DNA of 47,479 bases from an uncultured SAR116 cluster alpha proteobacterium (GCA_902523435.1 CABYZM010000009.1:1-47479); one strand, 5' to 3'; shown: positions 34,644 through 44,281, counted from the first letter of the stretch. Made by a program: numbers and translations. Notes: a model not told the origin generated them from the letters alone.

Positions 34644-35845
34644 TTTCGTGACAACGCTTTTGAGTGACACAAAGTAACAACAATTAAAAAAAACCCAATT
34701 TTGTTCGCTGTCAATAGTGGCCCCGCAATTGAACCCATAATTACTAAGACTATGAAGTTAAGTACAAATAAATAGCTCACCTTACATTCCATGAGCATTG
34801 CCAATAAATTTAAGAAATAAACAATGTATAAAAAAATGCCCAAGGCTCCGGATATCGCAAATACCTCATATAACGAAAAGTCACTATCTCGAATATACCC
34901 AAACCCTAAACCTGAAAACCAATTTAGCTTATTAACTTCGGCAAAACCGTTCAAAATGGAGGAATTTTCAGAAAAACGGCCAGAAGTGAATACATCAATC
35001 GCCTTGGAGAAATCAAAATCAACTAAAAGTCTTCGATACTGCCACGGTAGTTCAAAATTATTAATGTAAACAAAAATAGTAAAAGCGCACAGCAACCAAA
35101 AAACTGCCGTTGATGGCAACGGATGTCTTATATAATAGCAGATCAATAGAAGAGAGGATCCAAAAACAAATACCTTGGAACCTGTCATTAGCCCTCCTAA
35201 AATCAACACAACCGCAACTGCTAATTGCCGCATTGGATATTGGTCGCGTAGTCTGTCAAAAAAAAATAAAAGCGCTAGAACGTAAGCTGTACCTGCCTCA
35301 AAAACCTGCGTGAATACACCAGTATGCCGGCCCGCAGAGAATGACAAAGCTTGCAAGGAAATCCCTCTAATTTCATACCTATCAGCAGAGATAATTGAGT
35401 TGTAGAAAGGTTCTAATATCCAAATGCCAAAATAAAGCGAAAGGAATATCAATGCAGTATTTGTGCACATGCAAAAAATAAACAAATCGACAAATTTTTT
35501 TAGTACAAGGGCGTCTAAGTTATTTAATAAAAATGTCCAAATGATTAATATAAAAATTAAACTTAAATAGTTTTCTAACTGAGACAAAACCAACAAATAT
35601 TGTTGACTGAACACCTCATTGTTTAAAAAAAAAGCTGACGTTAATCCAACAGCAATAAAAGTTAAAATTGAACCAACACCAATTAAAAAATTACGGTTTA
35701 AGGGTAAATTTAGGTTGGATGTAAAAACAATTATTGACAAAAAAATCAACCATATTTGGTCTGTTCTAATTGACCCAATGTAAAATCCAAAAAAAATTAT
35801 TGGGACAGTCAAAACAGCGAGTGTTTTTTTGATATTTTGGTTCAT
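34640..35845 (-). CDS. Wzy-like O-antigen polymerase
   Basis: A 401-residue inner-membrane protein with about eleven or twelve helices, including runs of five in the first 150 residues. A large periplasmic loop (about 265-310) contains the TSGRFSENSSILNGF and NWFSGLGFGYIRDSD segments. This arrangement, with a polar loop bearing arginine and a W-x-x-G-x-G-F-G motif, is typical of Wzy and O-antigen ligase superfamily proteins, which vary greatly in sequence. Wzy joins lipid-linked repeat units in the periplasm. The gene is tightly coupled on both sides by four-base overlaps. Ligase activity is the alternative, but the place inside the locus favours Wzy. Confidence 0.78.
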   Translation of the reverse strand: MNQNIKKTLAVLTVPIIFFGFYIGSIRTDQIWLIFLSIIVFTSNLNLPLNRNFLIGVGSILTFIAVGLTSAFFLNNEVFSQQYLLVLSQLENYLSLIFILIIWTFLLNNLDALVLKKFVDLFIFCMCTNTALIFLSLYFGIWILEPFYNSIISADRYEIRGISLQALSFSAGRHTGVFTQVFEAGTAYVLALLFFFDRLRDQYPMRQLAVAVVLILGGLMTGSKVFVFGSSLLLICYYIRHPLPSTAVFWLLCAFTIFVYINNFELPWQYRRLLVDFDFSKAIDVFTSGRFSENSSILNGFAEVNKLNWFSGLGFGYIRDSDFSLYEVFAISGALGIFLYIVYFLNLLAMLMECKVSYLFVLNFIVLVIMGSIAGPLLTANKIGFFLIVVTLCHSKALSRK

Positions 35846-37398
35846 GAATTGAGTAACTTACCAAATTCATGGGTGTTTATTTGGCCTTCAAAGTAATTTG
35901 GAAAGTTTTCAATGAAAATCTTTTCTCGCCTATAAATACTCCACCAGAGAAACTTTTTACATTTTGTACCTATATGAATTGGTGAAAAAAATCTCCGGTT
36001 GAATCTTGCTATATGGATAATTTTTTGCGCAAGCACAGCATCACTTAGAATTTTTTGCTGGCCTAGTTTTTTGGCTTTCAGTATCTTCTCAAATTCTTTT
36101 TCGCTGGTTATGTTTTTCGTTAGTCCAAACTTTGAATAATAACCTTCTGCTACGCAAGCAACCTTTCTTCCAGCAGCCAACATTTCTAAGCCAAATGTAG
36201 AATTCCAAACAATAATTTCATCGGAAAAAGCAGCGATTGCATAACTACTCAACTTACTTTCCGCTTCAATATATTTTAGGTTGGGCAAAGCCTCCAAATG
36301 GCGCACTGCTAGGTCTTCAAAGATTGAACCAGTTACTCTAAACTGTTGAGGTACATTTACCTCGCCAGGATGAGCCCGAACGACAAAAAGTAAATCCTTG
36401 TATTTCAGAGCATACTTATGGATAGTTTTGATAAAAGTGGAAGGAGAATAGTTGAAAAATCCTAGGCCCATATAAACGCTATCCCAAACTACGTTTGGGA
36501 AATATGAAATTATTTTTTTATAACCATATGCATCAAGATCTTTTTTTACTTTTTCAACATTATCCTCACGTCCTAGTTTCCAAAGATTAAACCCCTCTTG
36601 CTCATATTCACCTTTAAGATTCAGAAATTCACTAACAAGGTCTTTATCAAGATGGGTCTGTCGCAAATCATCAACACTCATTTCTAAATCTTGGTTCAGA
36701 GCAAAGGTGTTGTTGCCAAGTATTATTGTAGTGTCCAACCCAAAAGCTTCGGTTGATATAAAGCCCTCTGACGGAGCTAGAAGTTCTATAGGCAGGCCAG
36801 TCTGAAAAAACCTTCCATTCGCGGTAATTACTCTCTTTAGATTCTCTCTATTGAAATCAAGATTCAAAATGTAACTGGCAAACTCTGAAATTGAATTTTC
36901 TATTTTTTTCCAGATAACAGGGTCATAGCTCGAATAACTTTTGAAATAATGAATATAGTTTCTGTGAATATATTCGACCTTGGAAGTTCTTGGAAACTTC
37001 GAATATTCCTTGTATTCATAATTTTTTGTATTCTCAGACGGATGGGGCTCTAGTATTCTTATCCCGTATGCTTTGCAATATCTCTTAGATTCTGCCCTAC
37101 AAGTATCGCATTTTGGGCGGTCGGTTTGATAATCCATTCTTTCGCAGTAATCTAAGCCAGGACATATTACCGCTTTGACATCATAGCCTTTTTTTATCAG
37201 TCCCATTCCCATCAAAAGTTCAACTTCGGAAAATGCATTAATGTATTGCAAGTTTAGAATAACGAGTGATTTTCCTCTATTTAATTTAGGCCTAGGCCAA
37301 TCAAACAACAATCTGTTTGCGTAGATAAGACATAGCCTGGACTCATTGAAAATGGTTCTTAGCGTATTTTTTATGATTGTTTTAGTCGAATAACGCAT
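35842..37398 (-). CDS. Capsule-type GT-B glycosyltransferase with N-terminal cysteine cluster
   Basis: A 518-residue protein resembling capsule polysaccharide (KpsC/KpsS and CDP-glycerol transferase-like) GT-B enzymes in its C-terminal half: KKIISYFPNVVWD, LFVVRAHPGEVN, and IIVWNSTFGLEMLAAGRKVACV, which correspond to the nucleotide-sugar site. The N-terminal half has five closely spaced cysteines (79, 85, 97, 100, 108) in ICPGLDYC and PKCDTC plus RYC, a possible metal site. No signal or membrane segment is evident. ATG 37398 is chosen over GTG 37413. It overlaps the upstream GT4 gene by 17 bases and the polymerase gene by 4. Sugar specificity is unknown. Confidence 0.62.
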   Translation of the reverse strand: MRYSTKTIIKNTLRTIFNESRLCLIYANRLLFDWPRPKLNRGKSLVILNLQYINAFSEVELLMGMGLIKKGYDVKAVICPGLDYCERMDYQTDRPKCDTCRAESKRYCKAYGIRILEPHPSENTKNYEYKEYSKFPRTSKVEYIHRNYIHYFKSYSSYDPVIWKKIENSISEFASYILNLDFNRENLKRVITANGRFFQTGLPIELLAPSEGFISTEAFGLDTTIILGNNTFALNQDLEMSVDDLRQTHLDKDLVSEFLNLKGEYEQEGFNLWKLGREDNVEKVKKDLDAYGYKKIISYFPNVVWDSVYMGLGFFNYSPSTFIKTIHKYALKYKDLLFVVRAHPGEVNVPQQFRVTGSIFEDLAVRHLEALPNLKYIEAESKLSSYAIAAFSDEIIVWNSTFGLEMLAAGRKVACVAEGYYSKFGLTKNITSEKEFEKILKAKKLGQQKILSDAVLAQKIIHIARFNRRFFSPIHIGTKCKKFLWWSIYRREKIFIENFPNYFEGQINTHEFGKLLNS

Positions 37399-38524
37399 AG
37401 TACTCACCAACACGAGCCTTCATGGACATATTTTTCATGATGAAATTCCGGGCTTTTAGTGTTTTTGCTATTGCAGTTTCATAGTTACCCAAGATTTGCT
37501 CAAACGTATTGGCCAATTCAGCGATGTTGTCAATCTCCACTAGATATCCAGCGTCCAATCTTTTTACGTCTTCACCAGTACCAGTATGCTCAGTTACAAC
37601 AATTGGTGTTCCACACAAAACTCCTTCAATAGGCGCCCACGCACCTTGCTCAAATCGAGATAACTGAACAACTATGCTCGAGGCCGCTAAAGCTTCATTT
37701 TTTTCAGCCCCCCCCATGAAACCCGTAAAAGTGACCTTTCCATCAATACCTAAAGACGCGATTAGTTTTTTCAATTCCTCTTCATGGCCATCGTCAGGTC
37801 CAATTAAAACCAAGTGACAATCTTGGCGCCTTCTTAACAACTCTGAAAAACCTCTAATTAGAAAATCATTTCCCTTTATGGGATGAAGTCGGCCTAAAAA
37901 TGAAATCAGTTTCTTTTCTTTTGGAAGTTTGAATTTTTTGCGAAAGGTTTTCTCTTCAGGCAATTTCTCATAAGGATCTGTTTCAAATGGAGGAGACAGA
38001 ATAGCAATTTTGTCTTGCGGCAGTGATTGATCAATTTCTAAATATTCAGTTTTACCGACCTCAGTTTCAGCTATCAATAAATGAGCGTCTCTCAACATGC
38101 GTTTGCCGACGAGAATATCAAAAAGCTTTTTTAAAAAGATCTTTTTCTTATGATAAGGAACCGCACCATGAGCATCGATAACAAACTTTTTATTGTAGAT
38201 TTTACAGAAGAAATAAAGAATTGCTGATTGAAATGTTCTGTATATATGCATGTGAACAAAATCAAAATCATTCCGATGCTTAATCAATGCAAAGAATAGG
38301 AGCGGCATAATTGAAAAGCCCTGTTTGTCAAAATAGGATTTTACCTTTATGCATTTAACGCCATCTAACGAGCGGAATAGATTTTCATCAAATTTGTAAT
38401 CACCAGACAGCAAAACGGGGTTGGCACCAGATGCAGCCTGAGCCCTGAGAATTTTACACATAAGATCTGAGGTGCCACCGGCGTATTTTATGGAAAAAAA
38501 CAAATATGAGTGCAAAATTTTCAT
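37382..38524 (-). CDS. GT4-family glycosyltransferase
   Basis: A 380-residue GT-B enzyme of family 4. The N-terminal acceptor domain has the GGTSDLMCKILRA loop after strand 1, and VHMHIYRTF and VIDAHGAVP segments. The donor domain has ISFLGRLHPIKGNDFLIRGF and then LSRFEQGAWAPIEGVLCGTP, corresponding to the conserved E-x7-E donor motif. It adds one sugar to the lipid-linked repeat unit on the cytoplasmic side. It overlaps the transketolase gene before it by four bases and the next transferase by 17. Confidence 0.87.
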   Translation of the reverse strand: MKILHSYLFFSIKYAGGTSDLMCKILRAQAASGANPVLLSGDYKFDENLFRSLDGVKCIKVKSYFDKQGFSIMPLLFFALIKHRNDFDFVHMHIYRTFQSAILYFFCKIYNKKFVIDAHGAVPYHKKKIFLKKLFDILVGKRMLRDAHLLIAETEVGKTEYLEIDQSLPQDKIAILSPPFETDPYEKLPEEKTFRKKFKLPKEKKLISFLGRLHPIKGNDFLIRGFSELLRRRQDCHLVLIGPDDGHEEELKKLIASLGIDGKVTFTGFMGGAEKNEALAASSIVVQLSRFEQGAWAPIEGVLCGTPIVVTEHTGTGEDVKRLDAGYLVEIDNIAELANTFEQILGNYETAIAKTLKARNFIMKNMSMKARVGEYYALFD

Positions 38525-39444
38525 GACATGTTTTGTTTCAATTTCTCAAATATTGTGGTTGCATCAATTCCACAATGTTTTCGCAAATACTTTTGGTCAC
38601 CAACAATAGAAGTAAAGTACCCCTCAAGACCAAAAGCTCTAAGTTTAACCCCTAGCCCGTATGCACATATTATTTCAGACAACCACGAACCTAGCCCACC
38701 ACTGAGAATGTTCTCTTCAATTGATATTACCGTATCTACTTTTGATAAAACTTTCAGCATGTCTGAATGATTAACATCTTCAAATGATTGAATGGCAAAA
38801 ACAGAAGCCACTTCGCCAGTTTTAGAAAGCAGCTCTCTCAACTTGATAGCCTCTTCTGTTATCCCGCCACACGAAATTATGACTGTATTTCCAACTCGTT
38901 CAGTCATTAGTTTTGGGTTTTCAAATTGCGTCTCTTCTTCTGTTTTTCCTATTTTTTTTGAACTTATCCGTTCTAGTCGCAAATAGGATGGTCCTTTTGA
39001 TGAGAGGATTTTTTCAGTGATCACTGAGGCATTTTGATCATCATATGGGATATAACAGCTCATGTTTGGCATGCATCGCATTATGCTGAGATCTTCTGTT
39101 GCATGATGACTCATTCCCAATTGCCCATAGCCAAAACCTGCACCCACAGTTACAATACAGACATCTAGTTGGTGGTAACAGACATCGTTTCGTATCTGTT
39201 CTAAACATCGCAAAGTTGGAAAATTTCCAATGGAATAGCAAAATACCTTTTTACCGCGAAGAGCCATACCCGCGGCAAGCCCAATCATATTTTGCTCTGA
39301 AACGCCACAATTTATAAAATTTTTTGGAAACTTTTTTTCAAAGTCTTCGAATACCCCAAAGCCTAAATCTGCACTTATAATTAAAATTTCGTTTTTCCCA
39401 GATTCAATGCAATTTTCTACTTTTCTTAGCCAATTATTTCTCAT
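38521..39444 (-). CDS. Transketolase-like protein, C-terminal (pyrimidine-binding) subunit
   Basis: A 307-residue protein equal to the Pyr and C-terminal domains of transketolase. The catalytic glutamate that activates thiamine diphosphate is Glu50 in NCGVSEQNMIGLAAGMAL, and KVFCYSIGNFPTLR and SHHATEDLSIMRCMP follow. Alone it cannot bind cofactor; it pairs with the N-terminal subunit encoded 18 bases upstream. Such two-subunit transketolases move two-carbon ketol units between sugars. Placement between an aminotransferase and glycosyltransferases argues for a polysaccharide sugar rather than central metabolism. Confidence 0.9.
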   Translation of the reverse strand: MRNNWLRKVENCIESGKNEILIISADLGFGVFEDFEKKFPKNFINCGVSEQNMIGLAAGMALRGKKVFCYSIGNFPTLRCLEQIRNDVCYHQLDVCIVTVGAGFGYGQLGMSHHATEDLSIMRCMPNMSCYIPYDDQNASVITEKILSSKGPSYLRLERISSKKIGKTEEETQFENPKLMTERVGNTVIISCGGITEEAIKLRELLSKTGEVASVFAIQSFEDVNHSDMLKVLSKVDTVISIEENILSGGLGSWLSEIICAYGLGVKLRAFGLEGYFTSIVGDQKYLRKHCGIDATTIFEKLKQNMS

Positions 39445-39462
39445 AATTCTAATCCAAGGAAC

Positions 39463-40293
39463 TTAGTTTTTTTCAACATCGGTAATTTTTTTCCCAAGTT
39501 CTTGAAGGGCTTGATTCAATTCTTTTTCATTTGGTGGCTTATAATGCCACTCAACAGAGTTTTCCATGTAAGACACACCCTTACCCTTAATTGTTTCACA
39601 AATAATCATTTTAGGTTTGCTCGATAAATCGTTCAATGCATCTAAAATCTGCTTGTGATTGTGTCCATCTACAGAAACAGTATCCCACCCAAAAGACTTA
39701 CACTTTACCTCTAAAGGCTCCAATGCTAAAGTTTTTTCGGTATCTCCTATACTTTGTAGATGATTTCGATCAATCAGCGCGACTAAGTTATCCAACTTGT
39801 GATGAGCAGCAAAAAGCATTGCCTCCCAATTTGAACCTTCACCCATTTCTCCATCGCTAAGTACGCAGAAGACTCGGTTTTTCAAACCATCAACTTTTAG
39901 TGCTTTTGCGATACCGCAGCTTACTGATAATCCGTGCCCCAGTGAACCAGTTGAAAACTCTACACCTGGATTCGACACATGTGAGACGTGTCCACTCATA
40001 GTTGAACCATTTCTATAATGATCTTTTAATTTTTCTTCTGAAAAAAAATTAAGTTCGGCAAGAACAGCATAGACTACAGCGCCTGCATGGCCTTTGGACA
40101 AAATGAAATAATCTCTTCCAACCCAAGTTGGCTGCTCACTTCTGATGTTCATAATGCTATAGATTGAAGCAATAATGTCAGCAACCGACAAACCAGAACC
40201 GACATGTGACGACTGTCCATTGTGACACATCTGGACGATATGCCGTCTAATGTTATCACTCAATATACGCGCTGTGTTCTCAATTTTTTGCAT
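39463..40293 (-). CDS. Transketolase-like protein, N-terminal (PP-binding) subunit
   Basis: A 276-residue protein equal to the diphosphate-binding domain of transketolase. It has SKGHAGAVVYA (66-76), GSLGHGLSVSCGIAKA and the thiamine diphosphate motif SDGEMGEG (146-153) ending at Asn177 in LIDRN. Together with the next gene it would form a complete heterodimeric enzyme. The start overlaps the aminotransferase gene by 14 bases, so the two are translated together and probably act on the same sugar. The exact ketol donor and acceptor are unknown. Confidence 0.9.
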   Translation of the reverse strand: MQKIENTARILSDNIRRHIVQMCHNGQSSHVGSGLSVADIIASIYSIMNIRSEQPTWVGRDYFILSKGHAGAVVYAVLAELNFFSEEKLKDHYRNGSTMSGHVSHVSNPGVEFSTGSLGHGLSVSCGIAKALKVDGLKNRVFCVLSDGEMGEGSNWEAMLFAAHHKLDNLVALIDRNHLQSIGDTEKTLALEPLEVKCKSFGWDTVSVDGHNHKQILDALNDLSSKPKMIICETIKGKGVSYMENSVEWHYKPPNEKELNQALQELGKKITDVEKN

Positions 40294-41389
40294 AAAACTC
40301 GCAAACCAGACGGGAAATCATGGTCACTTGGTCCTTTGTAATGGCGTGATTGAGCGGAAGCATGATGTAACGTTTAAAGTATTCCTCAGTTTTTACAAGG
40401 GAAGTATTTGAGCTGAATATCTCTAATTGATGTATTGGCTTCCCACTCCATTGTCTCAGCGTAGAGACACCATTTGTACGGAGAAAAACCTCTAGTTCGT
40501 CTCTATTTTCCGCTAAAATCTCATAATTCTGGAAAACGGAATTATGACCTTCTCTGAAATTATATTTGGGAACAGAGACCTCTTCAATTTTGGCAAATTC
40601 GGTATCATAAAAAACTGTAAGGTTTTTTCTATGCTCAATCCAATTGTCAAAATGATTGTTTAGAAAGTAATTCAAATATGCTGCCTGAAGATTATCTAAC
40701 CTAGAGTTTCGACCATCAACCGACACATCACCGTTGACAGTGCGACCGTGGTCTCGCATAGAACGAAGTTTTCTAAACTTTTCTTCGTCGTTTATGACAA
40801 TCATCCCGCCGTCGCCCAAACAACCAAGTATTTTTGCTGGATAAAAACTGAACACTCCTCCACATCCAAAGTTGCCGGCAAATTCACCATTCAAACTTGC
40901 TCCAAATGCTTGAGCAGAATCTTCAAAAACCAAAAGATTATGTTGCTCCGCAAAGTTTTTAAGTTCAGAAATTTGGCAGATAGCGCCATTTAACTGAGTT
41001 GGCATTATAGCCCAAGTTCTAGGTGTCAAATGTTTATGAAGATCTGATGGGTCCATCATGCCTAATTCATCGATATCCACTGGGATAGGCCGGCCGCCAG
41101 ACGACACAACAGCGGAGGCAGTTGCAGTCATCGTATGACTTGAAACCAATACTTCGGCTCCCTCCGGCATATCATGCGCGGCTAGCAACATCTCCAAGCC
41201 ATCGGTGGCGTTTCCAACGCCAACGGCGTACCTTGCTCCAATTTTTTTGGCAAAATTTTTTTCAAAGTCCTGTAAATCAGGCCCCATTATGAAAAATCCA
41301 CCCTTTATAATATTTTGGGTTATATTTAAGAGGTCCTCCACATAGGGAGAAAATAATTTGTTGTATTCACAAAATGGTATTGAAATCAT
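40280..41389 (-). CDS. DegT/DnrJ/EryC1/StrS sugar aminotransferase
   Basis: A 369-residue PLP enzyme that puts an amino group on a keto sugar or related ketone. GVGNATDGLEMLL (57-69) binds the cofactor phosphate, Asp157 in VFEDSAQAFGAS faces the pyridine nitrogen, and Lys186 in SFYPAKILGCLGDGG forms the Schiff base. The ending lacks the usual long conserved tail, but length is near normal. It overlaps both the methyltransferase before it (4 bases) and the transketolase N subunit after it (14 bases). A joint pathway with transketolase is inferred from that coupling. Confidence 0.88.
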   Translation of the reverse strand: MISIPFCEYNKLFSPYVEDLLNITQNIIKGGFFIMGPDLQDFEKNFAKKIGARYAVGVGNATDGLEMLLAAHDMPEGAEVLVSSHTMTATASAVVSSGGRPIPVDIDELGMMDPSDLHKHLTPRTWAIMPTQLNGAICQISELKNFAEQHNLLVFEDSAQAFGASLNGEFAGNFGCGGVFSFYPAKILGCLGDGGMIVINDEEKFRKLRSMRDHGRTVNGDVSVDGRNSRLDNLQAAYLNYFLNNHFDNWIEHRKNLTVFYDTEFAKIEEVSVPKYNFREGHNSVFQNYEILAENRDELEVFLRTNGVSTLRQWSGKPIHQLEIFSSNTSLVKTEEYFKRYIMLPLNHAITKDQVTMISRLVCEFYAKN

Positions 41390-42174
41390 CTGTTTTTTCT
41401 CAGCTCAAAGTAAAGAATTCGCGAATTTATCTCCTCGAATATATTCAGAACCTTCGGTTTCTCAAAAATTGATACATCCTCTATCATATCTGGAATTCGC
41501 ACCACACCGCCCCGTATGCTCTGTCTCAAAAATTTGTAAGTTTGTGGAAAAAATGCGTCCAGAAGTGGTGATAATAGCCTAATGGATTTCCCAAAAAATT
41601 TGATGATATTAGCCCCAAAGTTACTTTTTTGTTTTTTGAAATCATATGCTCCATAAACTTTACATTCGAAGCCCGCTTGTTCGCTCTTTTTGAAAATTTC
41701 TTCTGCACGATAATATTCTGTTGAACCAGGAGCCGCGCGAAAAAAGGGCTGGTCTTTATTTGGGCAACAAAACACAAAACATCCACCTGAGCGCAAAATT
41801 CTGTGGGCTTCCCTCAATAGACTATCCATATCAACGTAATAAACCATTGCGAGAGCTATAACTACATCACAGCTATTAGTTGTCAAACTAGTCGCACAAC
41901 AATCTTCCTGGATTACTCTACCTCGCCCATTAAGAAATGTCTCAAGCTCGTAGACGTTTTCGGGAACGACTTCCACACAACAGAATGATTTGGCTCGCTG
42001 GAGCACGTTATTTTTTCCAAGAATTGACCCAGCTCCGAACTCAACCAAATCTGCATCGTGTATGAATTGCTCTGCAAACCAAAATCTTGTTCTTATAATC
42101 TGTAAATCCAACTTATTTACCAAAGATCCCGGCTTCTCAACCGATTCTGAGAGTGTTCTAAAATGATGTTTCAT
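41386..42174 (-). CDS. Class I SAM-dependent methyltransferase
   Basis: A 262-residue methyltransferase with a modified SAM site: LVEFGAGSILG (motif I, about 43-53), FCCVEVVPENV, CDVVIALAMVYYVDMDSLL and LRSGGCFVFCCPN. The C-terminal part, with several aromatic residues, is unassigned. It shares four bases with the aminotransferase gene, which suggests that it methylates the same amino sugar, perhaps as an N- or O-methyl group. The substrate is unknown. Confidence 0.78.
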   Translation of the reverse strand: MKHHFRTLSESVEKPGSLVNKLDLQIIRTRFWFAEQFIHDADLVEFGAGSILGKNNVLQRAKSFCCVEVVPENVYELETFLNGRGRVIQEDCCATSLTTNSCDVVIALAMVYYVDMDSLLREAHRILRSGGCFVFCCPNKDQPFFRAAPGSTEYYRAEEIFKKSEQAGFECKVYGAYDFKKQKSNFGANIIKFFGKSIRLLSPLLDAFFPQTYKFLRQSIRGGVVRIPDMIEDVSIFEKPKVLNIFEEINSRILYFELRKNR

Positions 42175-42236
42175 GATAAGCGCGTTAAGTTTTTTCTGAG
42201 TTACATGCCCATTCTGGTAACACCTGATTTTGTATT

Positions 42237-43406
42237 TTACAAACCCAAATATTTTACGATTGTTAGTGCTGCATTCTTAGAGCTGAAATCTTCCTTTAGA
42301 CAGGTTGTAATATTGTCCTGATTATTTTTTATATGTATTGACAGTAGTTGGCATATTGATTGTTTATCCTTTGTGCGCAAAAAGGCACCTGTATCCATAA
42401 ACAAACCGATTTTTTTGGATGTAATTAATTTTTTTAGCTCAGACCTGTCGTCAGCAAATCCTAATATTCGTAAGCCTCCGGCTAAATACAAAATTATCTT
42501 GCTAGGTATATTTCCTGTTTGCAATTCTGAGTTTAACGCAACTAATCCAAAATCATAATATCTACTATATTCAATGAGCAATTTTTCATTAGTTGGTTCG
42601 TGAAAGGATATCTGATCAGAGTATTTGTGACACTGCATACTATGGATTACAGAGTCTAGCTCCCACCCAAACCCATATACGTCAATTTTGACGGTGATTA
42701 TATCATTTAAATTGAGTAGTTTATTGAAAATAACGTCAATTTTCTGAGCTAATCCAACATTTCCTGCATATAAAATTCTGATTTCTGAGGAGTCACTTTT
42801 GAAATTGCCGCCGCTGCTTTTAGCCCAAAGGTTATCCAAAGCACGCCAATTGCGCAGCAGGTGAATCTTGCTACCTTCATTGTTTTTTTTAATATTTCGT
42901 AAAAAATCAAGGTCCGTATTAGACTGTACTCCTATAAAGTCTGCGACGCGGTAATTCATATAGCTTACAAAAAGAAGAAGAAAATATACCAATCCTTTAT
43001 TGAGGTTGCCGCTCTGGTTAAGCCATTGGGGAACAATGTCTCTTAAAATGAGGTAATATGGAATTCTCCATTTGAATTTTGCAATTGCGGCTGGGAAAAC
43101 TAAAAATATTGATGGTGAATATGATATCACAGCATTGTATTCTATCCCATTTGTTGCGAGAACACGCCAACTCAATTTGAGCGCTAACGATATTTCGGAT
43201 AAACCTCGCATTATCATGCTTTGCTTTTCTCTGAAAATTAGTTCTGAATTTTCATTATTTTCAGTTTCCTCCACCAAGTTGAAATGACATTTTATGTCCA
43301 TTAACAATAATTCTTGTCTCAAATCTTCTAGAAGCCGAGCACATGAATTCGAGAGTCCAACGCTGTCAGAAAGAATAATTATATTCTTTCGCTCCCCAGA
43401 CATCAT
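42237..43406 (-). CDS. GT4-family glycosyltransferase, WbuB-like
   Basis: A 389-residue GT-B enzyme. The segment YYLILRDIVPQWLNQSGNL (about 115-133) is the WbuB/WbjE-type signature (DIxPxW) of transferases that often move N-acetyl-L-fucosamine or similar 6-deoxy-L-sugars. IRILYAGNVGLAQKIDV opens the donor domain, and LQTGNIPSKIILYLAGG corresponds to the donor contact region (PSK). ATG 43406 overlaps the aldo/keto reductase stop as ATGA; ATG 43403 just after it has better ribosome-site spacing (GGAAG). A UDP-L-QuiNAc or L-FucNAc donor would fit, since the locus encodes its synthesis. Confidence 0.8.
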   Translation of the reverse strand: MMSGERKNIIILSDSVGLSNSCARLLEDLRQELLLMDIKCHFNLVEETENNENSELIFREKQSMIMRGLSEISLALKLSWRVLATNGIEYNAVISYSPSIFLVFPAAIAKFKWRIPYYLILRDIVPQWLNQSGNLNKGLVYFLLLFVSYMNYRVADFIGVQSNTDLDFLRNIKKNNEGSKIHLLRNWRALDNLWAKSSGGNFKSDSSEIRILYAGNVGLAQKIDVIFNKLLNLNDIITVKIDVYGFGWELDSVIHSMQCHKYSDQISFHEPTNEKLLIEYSRYYDFGLVALNSELQTGNIPSKIILYLAGGLRILGFADDRSELKKLITSKKIGLFMDTGAFLRTKDKQSICQLLSIHIKNNQDNITTCLKEDFSSKNAALTIVKYLGL

Positions 43407-44278
43407 AGCTTCCAATTCATCGGCATAAGCAACTCCTCATCACTTATGTGGAATTTTGGCCAATCAATTTTTCGCTGGTCAAATATCACTTCACTTACAT
43501 CCTGGAGCTGGTTACAAGTTTCAACTCCAATAACAAATTTATCGATGAAGTCAGATTCATACGCAAATTTCGCTAAATATTGAGCTGGAGTCATTCCCAA
43601 TTCATACGCATTTGAGCGAATGAGAGATACAGGCTCAATAAACTGGCTCAATTCTTTTGGGATTTGGTTGGGTTCCATTAAAAGTAAGCCTTGAAGAAAG
43701 ATCGACCTGCCATGAATTTCGATCTTGGCTTGCTTTAATTCTCTCGCCAAACCAGAGCTTTCAAAGCGCCTATCTACTAGGCTAAACGGTATTTGTATCA
43801 AATCAAAATGTTGTTTTTCCAAACAACGTTGAGCTTGTTCGAGAGTATAGACTGAAGCGCCAATTTTTTGCACTAATTTTTCAGCTTTTAAATCCAACAT
43901 TTGGGAATAGAAAGCTGCACCACCATCATCAAAAAGCAAATCTGGTTGGTGCAAAAGCAAACCATAAATACTTTTTTTCTTTAAGGAAGTTTTCGACTTT
44001 ACAAAAGATTTTATTAGGGTGTCTGGACTGTAGGTGCCGGTTTCTGAGACCGGTACCTTCGTTACAATTTCAAAATTTCCAGTGCCTGCCTTCCCAAGTA
44101 TCACTTCACAATCACCGTAGACAGGCGCTGTATCAACCATACCAATGCCTAGCTTCTCAGCAAATGAGAGGATTTTTTTAACTTCATTAAAGTTAGTTTT
44201 TCCTTTCTTGTTCGAGACACCATAAAATAGGCCCCACTGAGCAGAGCCCAAAACAATCTTTTTGTATCTCGGGTCCAT
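43403..44278 (-). CDS. Aldo/keto reductase family protein
   Basis: A 291-residue aldo/keto reductase. All four catalytic residues can be seen: Asp49 and Tyr54 in VDTAPVYG, Lys74 in VTKVP and His110 in LLLHQPD. The early segment LGSAQWGLFYGVSN resembles AKRs found in nonulosonate and flagellin-glycan clusters. It lies 3 bases after pseC and overlaps the next glycosyltransferase, so it is part of the same unit. It could reduce a keto sugar or a side-chain acyl group; the substrate is unknown. Confidence 0.87.
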   Translation of the reverse strand: MDPRYKKIVLGSAQWGLFYGVSNKKGKTNFNEVKKILSFAEKLGIGMVDTAPVYGDCEVILGKAGTGNFEIVTKVPVSETGTYSPDTLIKSFVKSKTSLKKKSIYGLLLHQPDLLFDDGGAAFYSQMLDLKAEKLVQKIGASVYTLEQAQRCLEKQHFDLIQIPFSLVDRRFESSGLARELKQAKIEIHGRSIFLQGLLLMEPNQIPKELSQFIEPVSLIRSNAYELGMTPAQYLAKFAYESDFIDKFVIGVETCNQLQDVSEVIFDQRKIDWPKFHISDEELLMPMNWKL

Positions 44279-44281
44279 CTA

